From Ancrocorticia sp047501485 (GTDB lineage: Bacteria; Actinomycetota; Actinomycetes; Actinomycetales; Actinomycetaceae): a stretch of DNA of 64,000 nucleotides. A program made the position numbers and the translations under genes. A model generated the notes under the pieces. The model ran no database searches and had not been told where the DNA came from. It saw nothing but the letters and a program-made list of their open reading frames with translations. Below, one piece after another: positions 26,839 to 34,729 of the stretch. The stretch covers positions 620,001 to 684,000 of the forward strand of contig JAZDRN010000001.1 of NCBI GenBank assembly GCA_047501485.1, written 5' to 3'. Numbering within the stretch: position 1 is the first letter of the stretch; each line of letters begins with the position of its first letter.

Positions 26839-27257
26839 GTCATCTCCTTCTGAGCGAATGCGAGGATGTGCCCATCGAGGTCTGTGGTGTAGCAGACGAT
26901 ATCACCCGCTCTCGCCCGGCGGGTTCGCTCCATTCGTAGCCCCTTGTCTCGCGGAATACGATCCGCTCTGGTCGCGGTAGTTCGGCGTTGACTACGATCG
27001 AGGCGAGGTGATCCTCGTGCAGTTTCCAGACGGCTCCTCTTACGGTGTCCAAGACGATACTGAGGCCACGCGAGGCCTGGATCTCCTGCTCCTCGCTGAG
27101 CACGAGAGCCAGAAACATGTGAGGGGCTCGGGCTCTCCGGGCTGCTCCATGCAAACCTGCTCGATTTTTGTCCAAAGCCAACCGGCTGGCAGTCATCTTC
27201 GCCAGCGGCAACAGTCACCACGACGTGGACCGAACCGACGCTATTCGGCAGAAACAA
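26835..27257 (-). pseudogene. Frameshifted VOC (glyoxalase/bleomycin-resistance) family remnant
   Basis: The reading frame that ends at 26835 finishes with DIVCYTTDLDGHILAFAQKE, the usual end of a VOC-fold protein (the conserved DPDGH...E segment). The preceding part of the sequence makes protein-like sense only in another frame (for example LASIVVNAELPRP and YEWSEPAGR around 26880-27010), so at least one frameshift is likely. The stop overlaps the start of the NTF2-like gene (ATGA), which suggests the two once formed an operon. It marks the edge of the accessory region. Confidence 0.45.
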
Positions 27258-27292
27258 TAACAGATATGCTTTACCTGTAACAGATTCTGCCG
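27246..27292. promoter_or_regulatory. Operator/promoter region of orphan AbiEi
   Basis: CGGCAGAA (27246-27253) and TTCTGCCG (27285-27292) form an outer 8-base inverted repeat. Inside are two copies of TAACAGAT (27258-27265 and 27278-27285), exactly 20 bases apart, i.e. two helical turns. A TATGCT -10-like hexamer (27265-27270) sits between them. AbiEi antitoxins of type IV systems repress their own promoters by binding repeated sites, so this fits autoregulation. Confidence 0.5.
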
Positions 27293-27306
27293 GTTCGGAG
27301 GTGATG

Positions 27307-27888
27307 ATGGACCCCGCAACACTGCCCGATCTGCTGAGCTACGACGATCTGGCCACGCAGGGCCTCACACGGCACGGCCTCAACCGATTGCTCGAGTCCG
27401 GCGAGTTCGAGCGCATCGCCCCAGGCTTATTCCTCAGATCAGAGCTCACAGACGACACAACGGCAGCGTGGATCGCGATCGCCACCAAGAGACCCAACGC
27501 CACGCTGTGTCTACTGACAGCACTGTCACTGCACGAGCTGACCGATGAGATTCCCGCCCGAAGCGACATCGCCATCCCACGTGGCACACAACCGGTCACA
27601 GTTCATCACGCACCCATCGCCTGGCACCGCTTCGACACCGAGACCTTCGATATCGGCCGCGCCGAGCACAGGCTGCCGGGTGGATCGTCCATCGGCCTCT
27701 ACGCCGCCGAGCGAACCCTCATCGACCTATTCCGTCTACGCCATGCTTGGGGCAGTGATCTCGCCCTCGACTCGCTCAAGCGGTGGTTGCGTGGGCGAGG
27801 TAACAGTCCCGGTTCACTGCTCACGATGGCCGAGTGCTTCCCGAAGGCGCGCCCGGCAATCCACCACGCCTTGGAGGTACTGCTATGA
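27307..27888 (+). CDS. AbiEi-type antitoxin/transcription factor (orphan)
   Basis: This 193-aa protein resembles AbiEi, the antitoxin and autorepressor of type IV AbiE systems. The N-terminus LPDLLSYDDLATQGLTRHGLNRLLESGEFERIAPGLFLR is the winged-helix with the R/Y-x-x-x-G-L/V-Y/F pattern, followed by ATLCLLTALSLHELTDEIPA and the ERTLIDLFRLRH segment of the C-terminal domain. I chose ATG 27307, which has GGAGG at 27297-27301; GTG 27301 and ATG 27304 are too close to that site. No AbiEii toxin follows. Instead its stop overlaps a 13-codon frame and then the KAP NTPase gene. Confidence 0.8.
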   Translation: MDPATLPDLLSYDDLATQGLTRHGLNRLLESGEFERIAPGLFLRSELTDDTTAAWIAIATKRPNATLCLLTALSLHELTDEIPARSDIAIPRGTQPVTVHHAPIAWHRFDTETFDIGRAEHRLPGGSSIGLYAAERTLIDLFRLRHAWGSDLALDSLKRWLRGRGNSPGSLLTMAECFPKARPAIHHALEVLL

Positions 27889-27926
27889 TTCCGAATCAGC
27901 TTGCAAGACTTGTTACAAAAGCATAG
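27885..27926 (+). CDS. 13-codon frame in the AbiEii toxin position
   Basis: ATG 27885 overlaps the AbiEi stop (ATGA) and the frame reads MIPNQLARLVTKA then TAG. In ordinary AbiE operons the toxin gene starts in just this overlap. The KAP gene starts 10 bases after the TAG. It is either a stump of a lost abiEii gene or a short coupling peptide that passes ribosomes on to the KAP gene. No function can be read from the peptide. Confidence 0.4.
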   Translation: MIPNQLARLVTKA

Positions 27927-27936
27927 GTAGGAACAC

Positions 27937-30012
27937 ATGAGCAATACAGAGCCTCCTCGAGAGAAGCCGCCGATCGACGTACCGATCACCTCATCCGTCG
28001 ATGACGATCTCGGACGGGCACCGGTCGCGCATGACTTCGCGGAGTCGATCCGCGAACTTGACGCGAGCCAGGGACTCGTGGTGGGAATCTTGGGACCGTG
28101 GGGGCATGGCAAGAGTTCATTCATCAACCTGATGCGTGAGCAGTTCGAGACCGAGCCCGTTCTTACTGTTGTCGACTTCAACCCATGGATGTTCTCCGGC
28201 TCGAATCAACTCGTCAGCTTCTTCTTCACCGAGATCGGCGCGGAGCTCAACGTCCGCAACAAGAGTCGTTTCGGCAAGGCCGCGGACTGGCTCGCTCAGT
28301 ACGCCGGCATCCTCAAGCCCGTGTCTCAGTCCATTCCGGTCCCGGGCGCCGCAGCCGCAGGAGAAGCAGCCGCAGCCGCACTCACCGGGCTGGCCGACAC
28401 GACGAACGCGGACCGCAGCGCGAAGAAGGTGCGGGAAGAGATCACCAAGGAGCTCACTGCACTCGCACAACCTATCGTGGTCGTCATCGACGACATCGAC
28501 CGGCTCACTACCCTAGAGATCCGCGAGATATTCAAGCTCGTCCGTCTGACGGCGAGCTTTCCGAACATCATCTACGTGTTGGCCTTTGACAGAGAACGCG
28601 TGGAGCAAGCACTCACCGAAGACGGCATCCCCGGGCGGGCCTACCTCGAGAAGATCGTCCAGCTGAGCTTCGACGTCCCACAGGCACCGGAGAAGCTTCT
28701 TCGTTCTCAGGTCTTCGAAGAACTGAATCGCATCCTCGCCCCGGTCACGAACGCCACACTCGATGACAGCCGATGGAGTGACGTCTACTGGGAAGTGATC
28801 GATCCGCTGTTCTCCAACATGCGTGACGTCACGCGTTACGCGATCTCCGCCAGATCAACGATCAAAAGCCTGGGTGGTGAAGTCGATCTTGTCGACCTTC
28901 TCGCAATGGAGGCACTTCGCGTCTTCCGCCCTGAACTCATCCAGCGGCTATCGAAACTTCGAAGTGAGCTCACCAGCACACGCGACATCATGGGGCGCAA
29001 GGACGAGCGGGCACAGAAGACCATTGCTGCATTGCTCGCGATGTTCCCTGACGACGAAGTGATTCGGGCGCTGTTCAATCGCGTGTTCCCAGTCGCGCTG
29101 CAGTATATCGAGAACAATCACTATGGATCTGACTGGCTCAGCACCTGGCGAACCGCACACCGGATGGCTCACATTGACTTTCTTAATCTCTACTTCGATC
29201 GAGTCGCGCCAGATGAACTCGTCGCATTCCGAAACTCCGAGCAGGCCTTTGAGCTTCTGAGCGATGGAGCAGCGCTCAGGGAGTATCTGACCGGCTTGGA
29301 CCCTGAGGATCTCGAGGCCGTCATCGAGGGCCTCACCTCGTATGAGGCAAAGTTCACGACCGACATGATCGTTCCGGCATCAATCACACTGCTGAACCTT
29401 ATCGACGCGATTCCTGAGAAGAAGCAGCGCGGTTTCTTCGACAGCGGACGCCGCGACATCACCGTTGGCCGCGTCATCCTTCGACTCCTACGGTGTGTGG
29501 AAGATGAGGCGGAGCGAGAAGCTCTGGTCTCACAGACCTTGGACGGTATCGAGACGTACTCGTCTCAACTCGACTTCATCCACAGCATGGGCTACCGCGA
29601 AGGTACCGGACTCAAACTCGTCAGTGAAGCGTTCGCAACGCAGATCCAGGCGGAGTTTGTCGCACGCCTCCGAGGAACCCCACCATCCGAGCCGTCGCGG
29701 GAATGGGACGCCTGGCGCATCTATGACGCTGTCCAGACAGAGACGGGCGAAGTGCCGCTCAAGCCGAGTGATGATCCCGTTCTGCTACGAGCGGTGCTGC
29801 ACTCGCTCAGATCCACTGCACGATCGCAGTCGATGGACTCTCGACAGGTCAGATCTGAAGATCGTCTCGCTTGGGAGCTTCTCGTCCAGGTGTTCGGATC
29901 TGAAGCCGCAGTAGAGGAGGTCGTAGGTAGCGTGCGCAGGGCACTGGGAGATGACGAAGCTCTTCAGCTCGCGGACAAGTATCTGTCGGGTTGGCGACCA
30001 GAGCGCTTCTAG
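27937..30012 (+). CDS. KAP-family P-loop NTPase, candidate defence protein
   Basis: This 691-aa protein has the KAP NTPase core: Walker A GPWGHGKSS (about 53-61), the family motif VDFNPWMFSG (about 80-89), Walker B IVVVIDDIDRL (about 182-192) and VLAFDRERVE (about 213-222). Many KAP proteins have transmembrane helices inserted after the Walker A part; here that place holds only an Ala/Gly-rich stretch (about 130-155), so membrane anchoring is doubtful. The C-terminal 450 residues are helical with no enzyme motif I recognise. KAP NTPases include PifA-type phage-exclusion proteins. Two 60-base lines counted by hand give 52 and 55% GC against 62% for a line in the GH4 gene, consistent with acquisition. 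Confidence 0.85.
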   Translation: MSNTEPPREKPPIDVPITSSVDDDLGRAPVAHDFAESIRELDASQGLVVGILGPWGHGKSSFINLMREQFETEPVLTVVDFNPWMFSGSNQLVSFFFTEIGAELNVRNKSRFGKAADWLAQYAGILKPVSQSIPVPGAAAAGEAAAAALTGLADTTNADRSAKKVREEITKELTALAQPIVVVIDDIDRLTTLEIREIFKLVRLTASFPNIIYVLAFDRERVEQALTEDGIPGRAYLEKIVQLSFDVPQAPEKLLRSQVFEELNRILAPVTNATLDDSRWSDVYWEVIDPLFSNMRDVTRYAISARSTIKSLGGEVDLVDLLAMEALRVFRPELIQRLSKLRSELTSTRDIMGRKDERAQKTIAALLAMFPDDEVIRALFNRVFPVALQYIENNHYGSDWLSTWRTAHRMAHIDFLNLYFDRVAPDELVAFRNSEQAFELLSDGAALREYLTGLDPEDLEAVIEGLTSYEAKFTTDMIVPASITLLNLIDAIPEKKQRGFFDSGRRDITVGRVILRLLRCVEDEAEREALVSQTLDGIETYSSQLDFIHSMGYREGTGLKLVSEAFATQIQAEFVARLRGTPPSEPSREWDAWRIYDAVQTETGEVPLKPSDDPVLLRAVLHSLRSTARSQSMDSRQVRSEDRLAWELLVQVFGSEAAVEEVVGSVRRALGDDEALQLADKYLSGWRPERF

Positions 30013-30102
30013 ACAGGACACCGACAACCAACAGATACAACTGGCAGTAACGCAACGTCGATGGGCGCGGCGGTTGGATTCACCTCCTGCGTCCAGCCGG
30101 CG

Positions 30103-31023
30103 TCAATCGCGAGCAGGCGACGAGGCGATCAGGCCGATGATCCGTTCAAGCCAGTGACGCGCCGCCGCAACGTCCGGCAGCACGGTAGTGCTGCCGTCGG
30201 CCTCAGTTTCCACTCGTGCATCGGCGTACGCGAGGGCCCAGCCATCCATCGGACGCAACGGGAGCGGCGGCCAGAGCTGCTGACGTCGCCAGTCGAACGT
30301 CCGCTCGCACAACCCCTGCAAGATCAACAGATCGGGGTCGGCGTTCCAAAGCAGTTGCAGGTCAACCAGGTCGTGTGCTCGCACGTAGGCGGGATCGGTG
30401 ACAGCGTGGAGTTTCTGCGTGATCTGGTACTCCAGATCGACGAGTTCGACGGGCTGCAGATCCCCGAAGCCGAAGTAGGCACCGAACTGCACAAGCTCGC
30501 GGTCGATCTCCCTTCGCGTATGCGCATAAGGATCGATCTCGGGATCGGAGACTTCGACATCAAGCGCGACCCAGGCGTTGCTGAGGAACGCGATCGACAC
30601 GCGGTACGGGTGCATCACATACTCCGGTCGAGCGAGCCCTGGGTCATGGAGCTTCACCGCTCGGACGGTTGCGGTGAACGCGACGCGTTCGGGCGCATCC
30701 GGGTTGCGACGCTGCGCACCTTTCGATGCCGGCACTGTTCCCCATCCCTCGGCCAGGCATGCGCGGAACGCCTGTTCGAATTCTTCACCGCGGACGCGGG
30801 TGGAGACATCGAGGTCGGAGGTGGCGCGCGTGCCGCGCTCCCCGAAGCGCAGCTTCACACCCATGCCTCCCTTGATGGCGACAGCATAGGGAAGCATCTG
30901 TGACACGATCAGCGTGCAGAGCATCACCCGCGCACGCGCGACCGGGATACCCAGTTCGGCGGCGGCCTGCGTGAGCCGGGCATTGAGCTGGGTCACGTTC
31001 AGCGGCGGGGTCACTTCGCTCAC
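30103..31023 (-). CDS. AbiEii nucleotidyltransferase toxin
   Basis: This 306-aa protein carries the AbiEii (DUF1814) nucleotidyltransferase motifs: AIKGGMGVKLRFGERGTRATSDLDV near the N-terminus with the Asp pair, and a QKLHAV lysine segment around two thirds along. In type IV toxin-antitoxin systems this protein blocks growth on phage infection. I use GTG 31023, which overlaps the AbiEi stop (GTGA) and has GGAAGG at a proper distance; ATG 31041 lies inside the antitoxin gene without a ribosome site. It is convergent with the KAP gene, 90 bases away. Confidence 0.85.
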   Translation of the reverse strand: MSEVTPPLNVTQLNARLTQAAAELGIPVARARVMLCTLIVSQMLPYAVAIKGGMGVKLRFGERGTRATSDLDVSTRVRGEEFEQAFRACLAEGWGTVPASKGAQRRNPDAPERVAFTATVRAVKLHDPGLARPEYVMHPYRVSIAFLSNAWVALDVEVSDPEIDPYAHTRREIDRELVQFGAYFGFGDLQPVELVDLEYQITQKLHAVTDPAYVRAHDLVDLQLLWNADPDLLILQGLCERTFDWRRQQLWPPLPLRPMDGWALAYADARVETEADGSTTVLPDVAAARHWLERIIGLIASSPARD

Positions 31024-31553
31024 GTTGACATCGCCTTCCATGCAGCCGCGTCCTGCTCGCCGATCAAGTCTCGCCTGAGCGCCTCATTGACCATGGCTTC
31101 CCATCGGTCAGGCGGCATCCGATCCCGCATGTCTTCCAGCGCCCGCCGGACGGTCGTCGCCTGGATGCCCTCGTAGCGAGTGAGATCTTCATCTGGTACG
31201 TCGGGTCGGTTCTCCAGCTCCATCCACTCTGGCAGTGTGCGACGCACGCGGCGACGCGTCCCCACGCGCACCTTCGGCGGGTTGAACTGCCCGAGCCCCA
31301 GCAGATCAAGCACAGATTCTCGGTGCAGGAACGCGCCTTCCCCGGCAAGTGCCACGGCGATCGTCGGCTCTGTGAACGGGGACATTGGCACGTCGCGGTG
31401 TGTGTAGACACCCTGCCCGTACCCGCGTAGCGCGCCACGGGCTGCGAGCTTGCGCACCTCGACGGCGGGCACTCCCGCATCCTCTGCCTCGGCGACGGTC
31501 ACCACGCTGTTGCGGGATGCAGCGAGCTCCCACAAGTCACCTCGATATCCCAA
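31020..31553 (-). CDS. AbiEi antitoxin of complete AbiE module
   Basis: The product (177 aa) is an AbiEi antitoxin: an N-terminal winged-helix (SVVTVAEAEDAGVPAVEVRKLAARGALRGYGQGVYTH), a middle segment GEGAFLHRESVLDLLGLG, and a C-terminal ATTVRRALEDMRDRM. The TTG start at 31553 has GAGGAG 8 bases upstream. It precedes and overlaps abiEii as usual. This is a different lineage from the orphan AbiEi at 27307, with little direct similarity beyond the fold pattern. Confidence 0.82.
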   Translation of the reverse strand: MGYRGDLWELAASRNSVVTVAEAEDAGVPAVEVRKLAARGALRGYGQGVYTHRDVPMSPFTEPTIAVALAGEGAFLHRESVLDLLGLGQFNPPKVRVGTRRRVRRTLPEWMELENRPDVPDEDLTRYEGIQATTVRRALEDMRDRMPPDRWEAMVNEALRRDLIGEQDAAAWKAMST

Positions 31554-31575
31554 TGCTCAACTCCTCTGTCAATGC

Positions 31576-31593
31576 AGTACCATAAACAGTACT
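31576..31593. promoter_or_regulatory. Inverted repeat AGTAC-N8-GTACT upstream of abiEi
   Basis: Perfect 5-base arms, with CAGTAC also directly repeated. It lies 23 bases upstream of the antitoxin start. A likely autoregulatory site. Confidence 0.4.
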
Positions 31594-31670
31594 CTATTGA
31601 CACCCATGTTCGTTTTCTAAGGGAGTGCCGAACCCCGGCTGCATCTGATACCGACCGTCAACGGGCGGGA

Positions 31671-31712
31671 CGCCGCGATGGGTGCCGCCGCGATGGGTGC
31701 CGCCGCGATGGT
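31671..31712. repeat. 15-base tandem repeat, about 2.8 copies
   Basis: CGCCGCGATGGGTGC repeats at 31671-31685 and 31686-31700, with a partial third copy. It lies in the 198-base gap between abiEi and the flavodoxin stop, in which I see no gene. Confidence 0.65.
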
Positions 31713-31751
31713 CGGGAACGTTACGGCAATGTAGGTGGGCGTGGCCCCCTG

Positions 31752-32273
31752 TCAGCGTGCCAGTTCCTCGCCCCACTGGTGAGCGGCTTCGATTTCCCCG
31801 TCTGCTAGCGGGCCTGCCGTTGCGCGTACGACGAATGACCTGACGTCCACGGCGGCCTCGGGGAAGCGGCTTCGCAGCATCTTCGCCGCGGCTTTCGCTG
31901 CCGAACCGCTCAGCCAGTTCTTCCCGGTCACGGTGTCGAAGACGGCAATTCTCAAACCGTCGGAGATTGCGGTATCGCCGAGCCACTCCCTGACTCCTCG
32001 GCGCACCTTGCCGGCGCGGTCTTCCTCGGCTGAGCTTGTTCCGCTTGCCTTCCCCGCGGCAGCCTTCTCTCTGGTGGCGGCCGTCGAAAGGCTGCGATTG
32101 TGGGTGGGTGCTCCTATGACCAGCAGTCCCACATCCGTGGGAACTGCCGAGGGGGCGTCTTGAATGTCTATGACCTGGGGCTGCATGCCCCGCGCGTTGA
32201 GTACTCGCGCTATCTCGTCTGCGATGGCTTTCGTGTTTCCGAACCACGATTCGATGATGACCATGGCTTTCAT
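31752..32273 (-). CDS. Flavodoxin-family protein
   Basis: This 173-aa protein starts with MKAMVIIESWFGNTKAIADEIA, the flavodoxin FMN-phosphate loop (S/T-x-x-G-N-T), and continues with LLVIGAPTHNRSLSTAA and GLRIAVFDTVTGKNWLSGSAAKA, the other FMN-contacting segments. It is probably a soluble electron-transfer or flavodoxin-like oxidoreductase. A GAGAGAAGG site precedes the ATG. It is divergent from a TetR gene, with a perfect 29-base palindrome between them, so it is probably the target of that regulator. Confidence 0.8.
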   Translation of the reverse strand: MKAMVIIESWFGNTKAIADEIARVLNARGMQPQVIDIQDAPSAVPTDVGLLVIGAPTHNRSLSTAATREKAAAGKASGTSSAEEDRAGKVRRGVREWLGDTAISDGLRIAVFDTVTGKNWLSGSAAKAAAKMLRSRFPEAAVDVRSFVVRATAGPLADGEIEAAHQWGEELAR

Positions 32274-32307
32274 GATCGACCTTCTCTCTTTTTGGGTCTA
32301 ATAATTC

Positions 32308-32336
32308 CTTATTTGGTACTAACAGTACCAAATAAG
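32308..32336. promoter_or_regulatory. Perfect 29-base palindromic operator between flavodoxin and TetR genes
   Basis: Two 13-base arms (32308-32320 and 32324-32336) around AAC are exactly complementary. The left arm starts CTTATTTGG and the right arm ends CCAAATAAG. It lies in the 86-base gap between two divergent genes, 12 bases upstream of the TetR -10 hexamer. It is the clearest operator in the window. Confidence 0.8.
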
Positions 32337-32347
32337 GTACGTTTCGG

Positions 32348-32353
32348 TATAGT
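32348..32353 (+). promoter_or_regulatory. Leaderless -10 hexamer for TetR gene at 32360
   Basis: TATAGT is followed by six bases and then the ATG. No Shine-Dalgarno sequence is present. Confidence 0.6.
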
Positions 32354-32359
32354 CTTCGT

Positions 32360-33175
32360 ATGGCGAGAACACGGATGAACGATCGGGAGACCGAGCAGCG
32401 CATGCTGGACACCGCGATGGCGCTGGTCAATGCGCGGGGAATCTCGACGGGGCTGGAATCGATCGCATTCGATGAGGTCATCCGCGAGGCAGGCGTCTCG
32501 CGTACCTCCGCCTACAGGCGCTGGCCGCAGCGTGAGCGCTTCTACGGCGAGGTGCTCGTCGAACTGGCCAGAGGTGCTTCGCTTCCTACTCCCCAGGGGA
32601 CGATTGCAGAGCCGGTGGTGGATATCGTTATGGACCATGCCGGGCGTCTCGGCTCAGAGCAAGAACATCGCAACCTGGTGGTGGAGCTTCTGCGCGTGAC
32701 GATCGGTGCGGACTTCGACCTCGTCATCACATCGCCCGAATGGCACACCTACAGGATTCTCCTGGCAAGCTACCAGGGGATCGTCGATAACGACGTCAGG
32801 GAATCCGTCACCGAGGCGCTCGCAGCGGCGGATCAACGGGCGCTGAACACACGAGCGTGGATATATGCCCAGTTCACGGCTTTGCTCGGCTACCGGCTCG
32901 CCTCGCCGTTGAGCGGGCCGGATGGCTTCGAGTTCATGAGCCGCGCTGCAGGTGCGAGCATGACGGGAGTCCTCGCGCGGCATTCGCTGGGGGATCGTGC
33001 TATCGAAGAGCCACGGCAGATGCGTGCCTTCGGTGCGTCGACGGCGGCGCGTTGGACTCCCGGGGTCTACATGGTCGCCTCAACCGTTCTCAGCTACATC
33101 GAGCCGGACCCGGGCGTCAGCTGGGATGAGCAGCGTGTCGATGACTTGGTGACGGCCATCAGACGCCTCGCCTGA
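32360..33175 (+). CDS. TetR-family regulator
   Basis: This 271-aa protein has an N-terminal TetR-type HTH: TEQRMLDTAMALVNARGIS, then IREAGVSRTSAYRRWPQRERFYGEVL. It is longer than the usual 190-220 aa, with a C-terminal extension of about 50 residues ending in helices (VDDLVTAIRRLA). It presumably binds the 29-base palindrome and controls itself and the flavodoxin gene. The mRNA is probably leaderless. Confidence 0.82.
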   Translation: MARTRMNDRETEQRMLDTAMALVNARGISTGLESIAFDEVIREAGVSRTSAYRRWPQRERFYGEVLVELARGASLPTPQGTIAEPVVDIVMDHAGRLGSEQEHRNLVVELLRVTIGADFDLVITSPEWHTYRILLASYQGIVDNDVRESVTEALAAADQRALNTRAWIYAQFTALLGYRLASPLSGPDGFEFMSRAAGASMTGVLARHSLGDRAIEEPRQMRAFGASTAARWTPGVYMVASTVLSYIEPDPGVSWDEQRVDDLVTAIRRLA

Positions 33176-33201
33176 TCGAGGGTGGCCTCAGTGGTGAGGA
33201 A

Positions 33202-33591
33202 TCAGGGCCGCAGCTCGGGGAACTGCCGGTAGAGATCGGGCAGTGGGCGCCGTGCGGGAGACTTCGGGGGCTTACCAGCCGCCCTTCTTTGAAAGAACAA
33301 TCTCAGCAGTGCGAACGCGGCCGCGACACCGGCGAAGATCAGGACGTCGGTGGCAAACTCCATACCGCGGCTCACGTCCTGATAGACGCTCGCATGCTGG
33401 CTCCCGGCGGCGTCGGTTTCGATGGTTTTGAGCGCCAGATAGAAGTTGTTCGCGCCGCCGAAGAAATTGTAGACGACCCCGAAGAGACTGAATCCGATGG
33501 CTATGTTCAGCAGCTTGACAGCCCGGCGCGCGAACGCGGCGCTCTTCAGGTTCTCCGCTGTCATTTTCAGGTTGTCCATTGTTCTGCGCAT
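33202..33591 (-). CDS. Small two-helix membrane protein, function unknown
   Basis: The product (129 aa) has hydrophobic stretches LLNIAIGFSLFGVVYNFF (about 27-45) and ATDVLIFAGVAAAFALLRLFF (about 80-100), an extracytoplasmic loop between them, and a basic Pro-rich tail. ATG 33591 has GGGGAGG 6 bases upstream. It follows the PfkB kinase gene by 31 bases on the same strand. No family is recognised. Confidence 0.6.
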   Translation of the reverse strand: MRRTMDNLKMTAENLKSAAFARRAVKLLNIAIGFSLFGVVYNFFGGANNFYLALKTIETDAAGSQHASVYQDVSRGMEFATDVLIFAGVAAAFALLRLFFQRRAAGKPPKSPARRPLPDLYRQFPELRP

Positions 33592-33622
33592 GAGTGCCTC
33601 CCCTTTGATCTTACAAGGAAAG

Positions 33623-34612
33623 TCACCGCGCATCTGGGGTGGTAAGCAGAGATAGGTCGAAACCGGCGTACTGCCATTCCGGATCTCGTGACGCCTCGAA
33701 AGCCCTCTCGCGCAGCTCACCGAGCGTGGGCGCACCTGCTCCTCCGAGGCGTTCGGTACTCAGCGCGCCGGCGAGGCTGGCGGCGCTGATGGCCTGTCTC
33801 AGCTCCACTCCCTGCGCCACGCCCCAGGCGAGTACCGCGGAGAATACGTCGCCCGCCCCGGTTGGATCGACGGTCCGGGCGGGATAGGCGGGAAACGCGA
33901 GGCTGCCGTTCTCGCCGTTCCCGCCATGTCCGTCGTCTCCCGCGACCACGGTGCCGTTGGACCCGCGCGTCACCACCACCGTGGGCACGAGTTCGGCCAG
34001 TTGCTCGGCAGCCGAAATCGCCGAACCCGCGCGGGTGTAGTTACAGGCCTCCTCCTCGTTGGGGACGAAGATGTCCACGAGGTCCAGCGGGGCGAGGTCG
34101 CCCGAGTCCCAGAGGCCGCTGTCGTCCCACCCGACGTCCCCGATCACGTAGGTTCCCTCATCGCGCCAGCGCGAGACTGTCTCCCGGTTGGCCTCCAGTG
34201 AGCGCAGATCGCTCATCAGGAGGCTTGGAGCGGCGCCGGTCAGCGGGGGAGCCCCGTTCGTTCCACTGGACACCATCGCGCGGTCGCCTCCCACACTGAT
34301 GGCCGCGGTGACCGCCTGCCGTGGGACGGGGTGCAGGAGGTCGGTGGAAATGCCGTCGTCGTCCAGAAGGGATGTGACCATGGCTCCCGGAAGGTCCTCA
34401 CCCAGAAAGGAGCACAGGCCGACGTCGAAACCCATCCGGCGCAGGGCCCGTGCCTGGTTGGCGGCGCCGCCCGCCACGAAGGCGCAATCCTCGCACCACA
34501 GTTCCTGGCCGGGCTGGGGCAACTCCTTGAGGGAACCGAAGACGACGTCGAGGAACAGGGGACCGAGGACTACCGCCGTGGGTGTCCCGGCTCGTTGGGA
34601 GAATCTCCGCAT
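33623..34612 (-). CDS. PfkB-family sugar kinase
   Basis: This 329-aa protein is a ribokinase/PfkB-type kinase. It has the N-terminal GGAANQARALRRMG motif and the C-terminal signature DPTGAGDVFSAVLAWG with the catalytic Asp in GAGD. The start ATG 34612 has AAGGAG upstream. It is divergent from the GH4/PIG-L genes, so its sugar substrate is probably linked to the products of that pathway. The exact sugar cannot be read from sequence. Confidence 0.82.
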   Translation of the reverse strand: MRRFSQRAGTPTAVVLGPLFLDVVFGSLKELPQPGQELWCEDCAFVAGGAANQARALRRMGFDVGLCSFLGEDLPGAMVTSLLDDDGISTDLLHPVPRQAVTAAISVGGDRAMVSSGTNGAPPLTGAAPSLLMSDLRSLEANRETVSRWRDEGTYVIGDVGWDDSGLWDSGDLAPLDLVDIFVPNEEEACNYTRAGSAISAAEQLAELVPTVVVTRGSNGTVVAGDDGHGGNGENGSLAFPAYPARTVDPTGAGDVFSAVLAWGVAQGVELRQAISAASLAGALSTERLGGAGAPTLGELRERAFEASRDPEWQYAGFDLSLLTTPDAR

Positions 34613-34729
34613 GGCTGGCTCCTTGCTGCTGGGTTATGTCCTAGACTTTAGTCCTGATCATGCTCAACACCAGCGTGACCATCAGATTTTAGAGTTGTTC
34701 CATCACGCGTGCACGGAGGCCTTCACGGC

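Noticed and set aside
27008..27280. Plus-strand frame across the broken VOC region
   Set aside because: No ribosome site and no domain; the minus-strand frame carries the VOC end motif and couples to the next gene.
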